DNA of 39,181 bases from Treponema sp. (lineage in GTDB: Bacteria > Spirochaetota > Spirochaetia > Treponematales > Treponemataceae): positions 1 to 39,181 of the forward strand of contig JAILPY010000144.1 of NCBI GenBank assembly GCA_024699235.1, read 5' to 3'. This document shows positions 31,080-39,181 of the stretch, in pieces. Made by a program: the position numbers and the translations under genes. The notes under the pieces were generated by a model. It worked only from the letters and a program-made list of their open reading frames with translations, was not told the origin of the DNA and ran no database searches. Numbering within the stretch: the first letter of the stretch is position 1; every line of letters starts with the position of its first letter.

Positions 31080-32194
31080 GTGAAGGATCAATATCACAGG
31101 AAGAAATAGATGCATTGCTGTCCGGAGTGGATACAGGTGGCTTAAATGCCAGTGGTTCTACAAAAGCAGATCCTCAGATTGCAATAGATATTCCTACGCT
31201 GTCTAAATTTGCAGATGAAATAAAAGATAAGTTGTCTGCAAATTTAAATACAATGACAGGTGTTGAAATAAAGACCGAAACGCCAACTGTAGAGGAATTG
31301 GACAGAAATCAGTTTCTCGCAAAGATTCCTGAAACAGTTGTTGCTGTAATGCATGATTTTTCAACAGGTTTGAGTGGAGACCATCTTTTTGTTTTGTCTC
31401 CAGAATTTGCACAGAAACTTGTTGGCTTGATAAATAAAGAAGATAATGCTTCTCTTGATGATATGGCATTATCAGTAATCTCAGAGGTTATTTCAAATCA
31501 CTCAGGAACAGAAATAACATCTTTGAGTGCAGGTGGAAAACTTCCAGGATTAGCTGCGAATCCTCCTGAAGCTGTAAATCAGCCTAAGGCAATGGTTCGC
31601 ATGCCTCAGAATAAATTTGCATTGTTTACATATCCTATAACAATTGATGGAACTACATTTAATTTATGGGAGGCAGTAAGCAGTTCTGTTGCAGACGGAA
31701 TGGCAAAAGCTTTGGGTGGCGGTGCTGCCCCTTCAGCTCCTGTTCAGGATGCTGCTGGTCTTGGTATGGGAGCAATGATGGGTGGTGCTCAGATGATGGG
31801 ACAACCAAATATGATGGCTCAGCCAACTATGATGCCTCAGATGGGAGTTAATATGAATGGTATGATTGGTACGCCGCCAAACGTTCAGTCTTTGCAGTTC
31901 CCTAACTTACAGCCTGTAATGGGAAATGCAGAACAGGGCAATATTGGTCTTATCATGGATGTCTTTATGGAAATGACCGTAGAATTAGGTCGAACAAAGA
32001 AAACCATAAAAGAAATCCTTGGTATGGGAGAAGGCACTATTATTGAACTTGATAAATTGGCTGGTGAGCCAGTGGATATATTAGTAAACCATAAGCCTAT
32101 TGCAAAAGGTGAAGTTGTAGTTATTGACGAAAACTTTGGTGTTCGTGTAACGGAAATTCTTCCTGCTATAGAACACGTAACAAGCCAGATGTAG
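31076..32194 (+). CDS. fliY: Flagellar motor switch protein FliY (FliN/CheC-like)
   Basis: The 372-residue protein combines an N-terminal CheY-binding-like motif (GSISQEEIDALLSGV), a CheC/FliM-like middle domain (about 60-200) and a C-terminal SpoA/FliN domain (about 290-370: MEMTVELGRTKKTIKEILGM ... VVVIDENFGVRVTEI). The SpoA domain forms the base of the C-ring. In the middle domain the Glu-to-Asn spacing differs by one residue from the usual CheC phosphatase motif (SEVISNHSG), so phosphatase activity is uncertain. The linker, about residues 231-266, is very rich in Met and Gln. Confidence 0.94.
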   Translation: MSEGSISQEEIDALLSGVDTGGLNASGSTKADPQIAIDIPTLSKFADEIKDKLSANLNTMTGVEIKTETPTVEELDRNQFLAKIPETVVAVMHDFSTGLSGDHLFVLSPEFAQKLVGLINKEDNASLDDMALSVISEVISNHSGTEITSLSAGGKLPGLAANPPEAVNQPKAMVRMPQNKFALFTYPITIDGTTFNLWEAVSSSVADGMAKALGGGAAPSAPVQDAAGLGMGAMMGGAQMMGQPNMMAQPTMMPQMGVNMNGMIGTPPNVQSLQFPNLQPVMGNAEQGNIGLIMDVFMEMTVELGRTKKTIKEILGMGEGTIIELDKLAGEPVDILVNHKPIAKGEVVVIDENFGVRVTEILPAIEHVTSQM

Positions 32195-32934
32195 TGATAT
32201 GGAATCTGTTCTGCCTTGCTATGGGGATAGCGAAATTGGGCAGAGCAGTTTATTTATGGGTGGGGGATATTACGATTTACTCAAAGTGGAAAATGGCAGT
32301 TGTTGCAACTGCCTTATTCTTGTTTTTGCTTCCTTTTTCAATTGCTCAGGCATCAAAAGGTGTTTCTGCAGAAGAACAAAAAACTCAAACAGAATCTTCT
32401 TATGAAGAAAATTCTATTTATACAGAAGAAGATGAAACAAAACTTCCTATTGTAAGCGGGTCTGGAAGTAACAATATCTCAGAATCTTCATATTCTACCA
32501 GTGGAGTCGGCATATATATCAGAATGATTATCATGCTATTGATAGTTATAGCCTTGATTTATGCTGTATTTAGGTTTTTAAAGAATTCAGGTAAAGTTTC
32601 TGGCTTAAATGATGATACATTCTTGCGTAGGGTTTCTTCTCTTTCTGTAGGAAATGGAAAATCTGTTCAAATTATTACCCTTATTGATACAGCTTATCTT
32701 ATTGGAGTTACTGATAACTCTATAAATCTTATATCAGAAATTAAAAACAAGGAACTAATTGATGCTCTGAATTTATATGCTGATAAGCATGATAATTCAT
32801 CTAGACCTAAGAATTTTGCAGACGTTCTTTCTTTATTCATGGCTCCTAAAAAAAATATATTTGAAAATAATGATTCTGAAAAGATTCTGAATTCTCTTGG
32901 AAAGCAGGAGCAGAATTTAGATGTCGGAGAATAA
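32194..32934 (+). CDS. fliO: Flagellar export protein FliO (FliO/FliZ family)
   Basis: FliO helps assemble the FliP ring of the export gate. The frame shows a signal-like hydrophobic segment (MAVVATALFLFLLPFSIAQA), a Ser/Glu-rich periplasmic stretch, a membrane segment (VGIYIRMIIMLLIVIALIYA) and a cytoplasmic part with the FliO pattern DTFLRRVSSLSVGNGKSVQI. It lies between fliY and fliP, where FliO is expected. The start is unclear: the GTG at 32194 overlaps the fliY stop but has no ribosome site, and ATGs at 32221 and 32293 are alternatives. The latter would begin directly at the signal segment. Confidence 0.8.
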   Translation: MIWNLFCLAMGIAKLGRAVYLWVGDITIYSKWKMAVVATALFLFLLPFSIAQASKGVSAEEQKTQTESSYEENSIYTEEDETKLPIVSGSGSNNISESSYSTSGVGIYIRMIIMLLIVIALIYAVFRFLKNSGKVSGLNDDTFLRRVSSLSVGNGKSVQIITLIDTAYLIGVTDNSINLISEIKNKELIDALNLYADKHDNSSRPKNFADVLSLFMAPKKNIFENNDSEKILNSLGKQEQNLDVGE

Positions 32935-32937
32935 GAT

Positions 32938-33771
32938 ATGAAAAATATAGTGTGCAAAATTATCCTTATCTTTCTCGTGCTGTTCATGAGTTCTGTTTCA
33001 TTATCGGCTCAGTCTGCAGGAAATGAAAATTTCCCAGCTGGTTCAGCCAATGGGACTACGGAAATGTCAGAAAAAACTACTGGAATTGATTTTCCAAACA
33101 TTTCATTCTCTGCTACATCCCCGAAAACTGGAAAAGAGGTGGCGTTCAGCGTCGAACTTCTTCTTCTTCTCTCTCTTTTGACCATAGCTCCTAGTCTAAT
33201 AATTCTATTAACAAGTTTTCTAAGGTTTTCGATAGTTCTTGATTTTATAAAGAGGGCTTTGTCTTTGCAGCAAGTTCCACCTACATCTGTTCTTAACGGA
33301 ATTGCTCTGTTTATGACTTTATTCTGCATGTGGCCGACTTTTAAGAATGTATATGAAAAATCATTTGCACCTCTTTATAATAATGAAATATCTTTATCTG
33401 AAGCTTATAAAGAAGCAGAAGCGCCTTTAAGGCTTTTTATGTATCGTCAGATGTCCGATGATACATCTTACATTGGAACTTTTATGAATATGGCAAAATT
33501 AGAAAAGCCTGATACTCTTGATGATGTACCTACTTATGTTTTAGTTCCTTCTTATATTTTGCATGAACTTACGGTTGCATTTAAAATAGGCGTTATCCTT
33601 TATATTCCTTTTATTGTGATTGATATGGTAGTTGCCAGCATTTTGATGAGTATGGGTATGATGATGCTTCCTCCTGTTCAAATTTCTATGCCATTTAAGC
33701 TTATGCTGTTCGTCCTGGTTGATGGGTGGGGATTGCTTACTACGCAACTCTTTAATAGTGTAATCCACTAG
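32938..33771 (+). CDS. fliP: Flagellar export gate protein FliP
   Basis: FliP forms the main ring of the type III export gate. The 277 residues begin with a cleavable signal peptide (LVLFMSSVSLSAQS), then a spacer and the conserved membrane core: LLLLSLLTIAPSLIILLTSF, LRFSIVLDFIKRALSLQQVP, DDVPTYVLVPSYILHELTVA and LMSMGMMMLPPVQISMPFKL. The end LVDGWGLLTTQLFNS is also typical. The ATG follows the fliO stop by 3 bases. Confidence 0.97.
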   Translation: MKNIVCKIILIFLVLFMSSVSLSAQSAGNENFPAGSANGTTEMSEKTTGIDFPNISFSATSPKTGKEVAFSVELLLLLSLLTIAPSLIILLTSFLRFSIVLDFIKRALSLQQVPPTSVLNGIALFMTLFCMWPTFKNVYEKSFAPLYNNEISLSEAYKEAEAPLRLFMYRQMSDDTSYIGTFMNMAKLEKPDTLDDVPTYVLVPSYILHELTVAFKIGVILYIPFIVIDMVVASILMSMGMMMLPPVQISMPFKLMLFVLVDGWGLLTTQLFNSVIH

Positions 33772-33788
33772 TTTTTTAGGAGATGTAA

Positions 33789-34058
33789 ATGAGTATTAAT
33801 GCTATTACTGGTATTATGCAGTCAGGTATATTTTTGGTGTTTAAGCTGTGTGCTCCTGTTTTGGGAGGAGCTTTGATTATAGGCTTGGTAGTTGCCATTT
33901 TTCAGGCTACGACTTCGATTCAGGAGTCAACGCTTACTTTTCTTCCGAAATTATTTGTCATATTGCTTGTTTTGGCATTGCTTGGTGGATGGATGTTTAC
34001 AGAATTGAGAACTTATATGATAAATCTTTATAATCTTATTCCTCAGATGGCAAGATAG
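33789..34058 (+). CDS. fliQ: Flagellar export gate protein FliQ
   Basis: The 89-residue protein has two membrane helices joined by a short loop: ILVFKLCAPVLGGALIIG-like first segment (the window reads IFLVFKLCAPVLGGALIIGL) and ILLVLALLGGWMFTELRTYM. The central motif VAIFQATTSIQESTLTFLPK is the FliQ signature. Four copies pack against FliP and FliR in the gate. The site TTTAGGAG lies before the ATG. Confidence 0.96.
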   Translation: MSINAITGIMQSGIFLVFKLCAPVLGGALIIGLVVAIFQATTSIQESTLTFLPKLFVILLVLALLGGWMFTELRTYMINLYNLIPQMAR

Positions 34059-34075
34059 GCAGGTAAAAAGCAGAG

Positions 34076-34900
34076 ATGTTAGAAACTATTGTGGGGAATG
34101 CACCTGTATTTTTACTTGTATTTGCAAGATGTTTTTCTCTTATAATGGTGAGTCCAATGTTTTCTTCAAAAAGAGTGCCGCGCTTTGCAAAGCTTGCACT
34201 TGCTGGTTATATGGCTTATTTTATTTTTCCACAGATTTCGTTGTCATCCGGTTCGTATAATGCGTATGCTTCTTATGTTTCTGCAACAGGTAGATTTACG
34301 CAAGAGTATATTTTTATCCTGATTGGTGAAGTCCTTGTCGGTCTTATTGTTGGTTTTTATGTTTCTGTCATTTTTTCTGCATTCAGTACGGCCGGTCAGT
34401 TTTTTGCATTCCAGATGGGATTTTCAGCAAGTCAGGTTTATGATTCGTTAAGTGAAGTTGAAAATCCTTTGATGGGGGAATTTTTTAATTTTATAGCAAT
34501 TCTTATATTTTTGCAGAATAGATGGTTTCAGAGGCTTTTTTTAGGAGGTCTTGTTACAAGTTTTAAATCTCTTAATGTTTTTTCTATAATTGATCATGCC
34601 GACAGTCTTTCTTCATTTATGCTTTCTGGCTTGACAATTCTTTTTAAAGACGCTCTGTCGATAGCGCTTCCATTGATGGGAACTTTATTCTTAATAAATG
34701 TATGTATGGGTATGCTTGCAAAGGCTGCACCTCAAATGAACTTACTTGCAGAAGGTTTTCCTATACTTATGCTGACAAGTTTTTTCTTGCTAACTGTATT
34801 AATGCCGGCAATATGTGAATTCTTTGAAGATGGTTTTGTTGACGGATTTCATCATCTGGAGAGTTTATTTGTCAGATTAGGCGGTGGAGGAGTTGAATGA
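34076..34900 (+). CDS. fliR: Flagellar export gate protein FliR
   Basis: The 274-residue membrane protein completes the FliPQR gate. Typical features are the N-terminal FLLVFARCFSLIMVSPMFSS, the conserved GEVLVGLIVGFYVSVIFSAF and AGQFFAFQMGFSASQVYDSL, and the late helix MGMLAKAAPQMNLLAEGFPI. The spacing is usual for the family. Its end overlaps flhB by 4 bases (ATGA). Confidence 0.96.
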   Translation: MLETIVGNAPVFLLVFARCFSLIMVSPMFSSKRVPRFAKLALAGYMAYFIFPQISLSSGSYNAYASYVSATGRFTQEYIFILIGEVLVGLIVGFYVSVIFSAFSTAGQFFAFQMGFSASQVYDSLSEVENPLMGEFFNFIAILIFLQNRWFQRLFLGGLVTSFKSLNVFSIIDHADSLSSFMLSGLTILFKDALSIALPLMGTLFLINVCMGMLAKAAPQMNLLAEGFPILMLTSFFLLTVLMPAICEFFEDGFVDGFHHLESLFVRLGGGGVE

Positions 34901-35991
34901 GTCAGATAGATTTACAATGGTTCTCTGCTGAAGATGAGGGGAAAACAGAACAGCCTTCAGAATATAAACTCCGAAAAGCCAGAGATGAAGAAGGCCGTGT
35001 TCCTAAGAGTCAGGAACTTAATGGAAGCATTATCCTTCTTTTTATTGTCTTTATGATTATTCTCATGGGACCGTGGATAGAGCGTAAAATGAAAGAGCTT
35101 TTGATATTTTATTTTAATAATATCATTTCATCGCGTATTGATGATAAGCGTTTTGCGGTTGTCTTTTTTCAGTATTTTATTATACTTACGATTCCGTTTT
35201 GTATTGTTGGTTCAATTATAGGCATAGTTTCAAATTTGATACAGAATAAAGGTTTTATTTATACGACTAAGTTGATAATGCCTAAGTTTGATAAGCTTAT
35301 TCCTAATATTGGAAAGTATCTAAAGAGAACTATGTTTTCTTTTGAAGGTGCTTTTAATGTCGTTAAGTCTCTTTTGAAGGTTTCTGTCATTGCATTTTCT
35401 GCATATCTTTTAATACGGTATAATATGAAATATCTTCTTGAGATGATTCATACAGGCGGGCCTGAACTTGCCCTTCATTTTGTAGGAAAGGTTGCAGCAC
35501 AAATTATGATTGTTTCAACAATGTTTCTTTTGCTTATAGGGGTGGCGGATTATCTTGTTCAAAAACGCCAATTTATTGAAGAAATGAAGATGACAAAGCA
35601 GGAAGTAAAGGAAGAGTTTAAAGAAATGGATGGCGATCCTGAAGTAAAAAATCGTCTCGAGGCAGCCCAGCGAGAGTTGTTGCAGCAGAATATGCCTAAG
35701 GCTGTTAGGGAAGCCGATGTATTGATAACGAATCCTACACATTTTGCAGTAGCCTTACAATGGCAGAAAGAGGCTCCTCAAGTTACTGCCAAAGGAGAGG
35801 ATATGACTGCCTTGAATATGAGGCGCATAGCAAAGGAAGCGGATGTTCCTATTGTAGAAAACAGGTCTTTGGCTCGTGGTCTCTATACAGACACGAAACT
35901 TGGTGATATAATACCAGAGGCTTATTATAAAGTTGTATCTATAGTATATGCTCAGATAGGCTATATGGAAAAAAAGAAACGTAATTCATAA
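34897..35991 (+). CDS. flhB: Flagellar export switch protein FlhB
   Basis: FlhB controls the change of export substrate from hook to filament. The 364 residues hold an amphipathic N-terminus (EDEGKTEQPSEYKLRKARDE), four membrane segments (about 43-60, 88-112, 155-175, 200-222), a helical linker (EVKEEFKEMDGDPEVKNR) and the cytoplasmic domain with the self-cleaving NPTH motif (279-282). Cleavage between Asn and Pro is expected from the family. The spirochaete-type Gln-Trp start (DLQWFSAEDEG) is present. Confidence 0.97.
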   Translation: MSQIDLQWFSAEDEGKTEQPSEYKLRKARDEEGRVPKSQELNGSIILLFIVFMIILMGPWIERKMKELLIFYFNNIISSRIDDKRFAVVFFQYFIILTIPFCIVGSIIGIVSNLIQNKGFIYTTKLIMPKFDKLIPNIGKYLKRTMFSFEGAFNVVKSLLKVSVIAFSAYLLIRYNMKYLLEMIHTGGPELALHFVGKVAAQIMIVSTMFLLLIGVADYLVQKRQFIEEMKMTKQEVKEEFKEMDGDPEVKNRLEAAQRELLQQNMPKAVREADVLITNPTHFAVALQWQKEAPQVTAKGEDMTALNMRRIAKEADVPIVENRSLARGLYTDTKLGDIIPEAYYKVVSIVYAQIGYMEKKKRNS

Positions 35992-36005
35992 AGGGTGGGA
36001 TTTAA

Positions 36006-38135
36006 ATGGCAGAACGGCAGAGTCTTTTTAACAGGACGCTTTCTTCTCAGAACAGCGTTATTGCAATAGCTGTTGTAATTACTGTTTTAATGATGTTCAT
36101 TCCAATTCCAAAAGGACTTGTTGACCTTGCAATGGTTGTGAACATGGCAATTTCTCTTACAGTTCTTCTTACGGTTATTTATACAAAACGGGCTTCTGAA
36201 TTTACATCGTTTCCTCGTCTTATACTCCTTATAACCTTATTTGGTCTTGCAATAAATATTACATCTACAAGACTGATTCTTACTAACAGGGCTCCTAATC
36301 CTTCTGTTTTTATGAATACTCAGAGTGAAATGGTAAAGTCTTTTGCAAATATTGCAACTGGCGGTAATGTTCTTGTAGGTTTTATTATTTTTATAATTCT
36401 TATTGTTGTTCAGGTTATAGTTGTAACAAAGGGCGCTACTCGTGTTTCTGAAGTAACTGCCAGATTTACGCTGGACAGCATGAATAATAAAATGTTTGAT
36501 GTTCAGAATGAATTAAATTCAGGTGCTATAACAGAACAGGAAGCCGCTGAAAAAAAAGAGAAGATAAGGCAGGAAGTAGATTTTTATTCTGCTATGGATG
36601 GAGCTTCAAAGTTTGTAAGCGGAAACGTAAAGGCCGGTATTTTTATTACCGCCTTAAATTTAATAGGCGGCTTTATTATTGGTATGGTATGGGGCGGAAT
36701 GAAATTTAATGATGCCCTTGAAAGTTACATTAAGCTGACTATTGGTGATGGACTTATGTCGCAGTTACCAGCTCTGATGCTGTCATTTGCTACAGGTATA
36801 CTTGTTACAGGTGGAAGTGCGGAAGAAGTTATTGGTGATCAACTAAAGAAAAACTTTAATGTTGATGGAACAGCTTACCTCATAGTTGGCATTGCTCTTG
36901 TTGTTATGGGAATCGCATTTCATAATGGTTCTGCAGTTGTCCTTATTCCAGTTGGCATATTATTTATATATATAGGTATAAGACAGTCAAGTATGATGCA
37001 GAAACGGGAAGAAAGCGAACTTGCTTCGCATTCTTCATCTGGTGGTAAGGCAGGAACTTCTAGTGCATCTGGTGAAGAAATGTCTCCAGTAGCTACATTG
37101 CCTCCTCTTTCCCTGGAGTTGGGATATACACTTGTTCCTCTTGTTGATAAAGAAAAGGGTGCTGAATTACTTGAACGTGTTACTAGAATTAGAAAGGAAC
37201 AGGCTTTGGATCTGGGACTTGTCGTCCCTCCTATACGAATCAGGGATAGCATGGCTATTGATTCTGAAGAATATTCATTTAAGATTCGTGGAATAGAAGT
37301 TGGGCGGGCTCGCCTTAAGCTTGGTTATTATATGTGTCTTAATACAGGGAATGTTCCAAAGGATAAAGAGTTAAGGGGTGAGCGAACTCATGATCCTGCT
37401 TTTGGAATGGAAGCTTTGTGGATTCCTGAAGACAGGCGTGTTGAGGCAGAAAAAGCTGGTTATGCGGTAATTGACCCTCCTACTATTATTGCTACTCATT
37501 TGACAGAAATTATTAAAAAGCATGCTTCTGAAATTCTTACAAGGCAGGAAGTTAGTACTATTATATCTAAAATCAAGGAAACAAACCCTGTTGTTGTTGA
37601 TGAAGTCCTCTCCGGAGAACATAAGTATACATACGGAGAAATTGAAGCAGTCCTCAAAAATCTTCTTTCAGAGCAGGTTAGCATTAGAAATATGGTTGCA
37701 ATTCTTGAGACTCTTGCAAATTTTGCTCCTCTTACTAGAGACCCTTATTTCCTTACAGAGAAAGTGCGACAGGCCCTTGGTGCTCAGATTTGCTTGCAGT
37801 ATGCGGATGATCAAAAAGTCCTTCATGTCTTGCGTCTTTCTCAGTCTTTGTCAGAAAAAATATTAGATCACAAAGGTGAGATTCCTGGGCAGAAACCATT
37901 TGTAGGATTTGATCCTGTTGATGGAAGAAAATATATTGAAGTTATGAGTGCTTCTATTGCTGCTGTACGTGACAGAAATTATTTACCGATTGTATTGTGT
38001 GTAGATGAGGTTCGGCAGTTAGTAAAATCTTCTACGGAAAGGGAAATACCGGGACTTGTCGTTATTTCAATAAGTGAAGTGATGGCTGCTGGTAGTGATA
38101 TAAAAGTAGAAACTATTGGAGATATCGATGTATAA
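36006..38135 (+). CDS. flhA: Flagellar export apparatus protein FlhA
   Basis: FlhA forms the nonamer export ring that docks chaperone-substrate complexes. The 709 residues include eight membrane segments in the first 330 residues. The FHIPEP-type cytoplasmic loop is represented by ITSTRLILTNRAPNPSVF and VVTKGATRVSEVTARFTLDS, ending with FYSAMDGASKFVSGN. A flexible Ser/Gly-rich linker (about 340-360) leads to the large cytoplasmic domain with VPPIRIRDS and THLTEIIKKHASEILTRQE. The ribosome region GGGTGGGATT is perfectly complementary to a loop of the candidate small RNA at 25283-25292. The gene overlaps flhF by 8 bases. Confidence 0.97.
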   Translation: MAERQSLFNRTLSSQNSVIAIAVVITVLMMFIPIPKGLVDLAMVVNMAISLTVLLTVIYTKRASEFTSFPRLILLITLFGLAINITSTRLILTNRAPNPSVFMNTQSEMVKSFANIATGGNVLVGFIIFIILIVVQVIVVTKGATRVSEVTARFTLDSMNNKMFDVQNELNSGAITEQEAAEKKEKIRQEVDFYSAMDGASKFVSGNVKAGIFITALNLIGGFIIGMVWGGMKFNDALESYIKLTIGDGLMSQLPALMLSFATGILVTGGSAEEVIGDQLKKNFNVDGTAYLIVGIALVVMGIAFHNGSAVVLIPVGILFIYIGIRQSSMMQKREESELASHSSSGGKAGTSSASGEEMSPVATLPPLSLELGYTLVPLVDKEKGAELLERVTRIRKEQALDLGLVVPPIRIRDSMAIDSEEYSFKIRGIEVGRARLKLGYYMCLNTGNVPKDKELRGERTHDPAFGMEALWIPEDRRVEAEKAGYAVIDPPTIIATHLTEIIKKHASEILTRQEVSTIISKIKETNPVVVDEVLSGEHKYTYGEIEAVLKNLLSEQVSIRNMVAILETLANFAPLTRDPYFLTEKVRQALGAQICLQYADDQKVLHVLRLSQSLSEKILDHKGEIPGQKPFVGFDPVDGRKYIEVMSASIAAVRDRNYLPIVLCVDEVRQLVKSSTEREIPGLVVISISEVMAAGSDIKVETIGDIDV

Positions 38136-39181
38136 TAGGTCTTATAATCAACAGTTTTCATCTACTCCCATACAGTTAAAGATTACTGCTGCAACTTTGG
38201 ATGAATGTAAAGAATTGCTTTATAAACAGTTTAATACTGATTATGAAATTGTAGATTACAGAGTTGTAATGCAACCAAGGTTTTTTGGAATTCTCTCTCC
38301 AAAGCCTGCTGTAGAAGCTACATATATAACTAAAAATTCTATTTCTTCCCCCAGGGTAAATGAATATAAAGGTAATTCTACAGGGTATGGATTTTCACAG
38401 CCTGCTAGTGCAAGAGATGAATCTTCTGCTCCTGTTAGGGAAGACTTTACGACTTCACGTGATAATATTTTGAAGCAGCAGATTTCTTCCCCTTCTCAAA
38501 ATGCAATAAAGGATTTATTAAAGAATGCCCAAGTAAGCAGGCAGCTTGAAGAAATAAAGGATAAGATTGACACTTTATCTCAAAAGGCTTCTCAAAAAGA
38601 GGAGCATCCAACTATCATAAAGTTAGAGTCATTGCTAGAGCAAAATGAATTCAGCGGTTCTTATATAGAAGAAATAAAATCTAAAATACGCAAAGAATTT
38701 TCAATAGAAGAACTAGATGATTTTAATCTTGTAAAGAATGCAGTTGTTGATTGGATAGGTGAAAGTATAAATATTGCTGGAAAATATAAGGGGAAAATGC
38801 CTCATGTTATTGTAATTGTTGGGCCTACAGGTGTTGGAAAGACTACTACGATAGCAAAAATGGCTTCTAAGGTGAAATTTATTTCAAAGAAAAGGAATGT
38901 CCCTAAGGGGCAGGAACCTATTATGCATATGATTACTGTCGATAATATTCGTGTCGCAGCTGCAGAACAGTTGGAGCATTATGGTCAGGCTCTTGAGGTT
39001 TCTGTTGAAAAGGCTGGTAATAAGGATGATCTTGAATTGCTATACAGACAGTATAATGATCCTAAGGTAAAGTATTTATTTATTGATACAAGCGGTTTTA
39101 GTCCTAATGATAATAAACATATTGCAAGTCTAGTAAAAATGCTTGAGATTCCAAAAATGCATGCAGATATATTTCTTGCTA
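38128..39181 (+). CDS. flhF: Flagellar GTPase FlhF (3' end missing, cut by the window)
   Basis: FlhF is an SRP-type GTPase that sets the position and number of flagella. The 351 visible codons begin MYNRSYNQQF inside the end of flhA (8-base overlap, GGAGA upstream). Residues 1-200 form the variable B domain, starting with IQLKITAATLDECKELLYKQ and continuing with a polar linker. The NG GTPase domain starts near residue 200, with the P-loop GPTGVGKTTTIAK from residue 232 and the TVDNIRVAAAEQL stretch. The G3 motif reads DTSGF where DTAGR is usual. The frame is still open at the last base. Confidence 0.95.
   Translation, partial: MYNRSYNQQFSSTPIQLKITAATLDECKELLYKQFNTDYEIVDYRVVMQPRFFGILSPKPAVEATYITKNSISSPRVNEYKGNSTGYGFSQPASARDESSAPVREDFTTSRDNILKQQISSPSQNAIKDLLKNAQVSRQLEEIKDKIDTLSQKASQKEEHPTIIKLESLLEQNEFSGSYIEEIKSKIRKEFSIEELDDFNLVKNAVVDWIGESINIAGKYKGKMPHVIVIVGPTGVGKTTTIAKMASKVKFISKKRNVPKGQEPIMHMITVDNIRVAAAEQLEHYGQALEVSVEKAGNKDDLELLYRQYNDPKVKYLFIDTSGFSPNDNKHIASLVKMLEIPKMHADIFLA

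Noticed and set aside
32199-32405. Alternative 68-codon frame inside the start of fliO
   Set aside because: It lies in a frame different from the FliO pattern and has no family match.
1-39181. CRISPR arrays, insertion sequences, prophage, rRNA
   Set aside because: No repeat-spacer pattern, transposase, integrase, phage gene or rRNA sequence was seen on reading the window.

Overview
The window is a spirochaete chromosome segment, almost certainly from a Treponema. The evidence is the two adjacent core flagellin (FlaB) genes with flaG and fliD, the long motility operon flbD-motA-motB-fliL-fliM-fliY-fliO-fliP-fliQ-fliR-flhB-flhA-flhF in the order known from Treponema pallidum, a class I (LysRS1-type) lysyl-tRNA synthetase homologue, relaxed-lipobox lipoproteins and a fairly low GC content. 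No rRNA, CRISPR array, prophage or insertion sequence was seen.

Layout. (1) 1-6495, minus strand: flagellar filament cluster flaB-flaB-flaG-fliD, then a small unknown protein and a membrane-anchored PilZ protein. The gaps between these genes are rich in inverted repeats. (2) 6695-11847, minus strand: housekeeping genes rdgB, an unknown protein with sigma-factor-like features, a DHH/DHHA1 phosphoesterase, an exported protein, argF and an HU-like/DUF4469 protein. (3) 12105-23163, plus strand: an 11-kb tightly packed operon of six genes. It encodes a PurF-like protein whose glutaminase site is gone, a fold-III PLP racemase of the alanine/ornithine racemase type, a protein joining two extracytoplasmic sensor-like regions to an MFS transporter, a lipoprotein made of two tandem TrpX-type binding domains, a LysRS1-like protein without its KMSKS-type loop, and a membrane adenylate cyclase. 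This is the most unusual part of the window. (4) 23164-27421, mainly minus strand: a low-molecular-weight tyrosine phosphatase, a threonine aldolase family enzyme, tRNA-Lys(UUU), a candidate plus-strand small RNA, and a histidine kinase/response regulator pair. (5) 27524-39181, plus strand: the motility operon, cut by the window end inside flhF.

How the parts relate. Regions 1 and 5 together encode the filament, its cap, the stator, the switch and the type III export gate. The PilZ protein suggests c-di-GMP input, and the cyclase in region 3 suggests a separate cAMP signal. In region 3, four of the five gene junctions overlap by 1-11 bases, so the products are probably made together. Two of its enzymes belong to families acting on cationic amino acids (lysine/ornithine), and three of its proteins face the periplasm. 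I infer a locus that senses, moves and processes a small amine or amino-acid-related compound; the actual substrate cannot be read from sequence. Four genes (argF, the threonine aldolase, the response regulator and flbD) have a promoter-like element 6-8 bases before the ATG and no Shine-Dalgarno sequence, which suggests leaderless transcripts.
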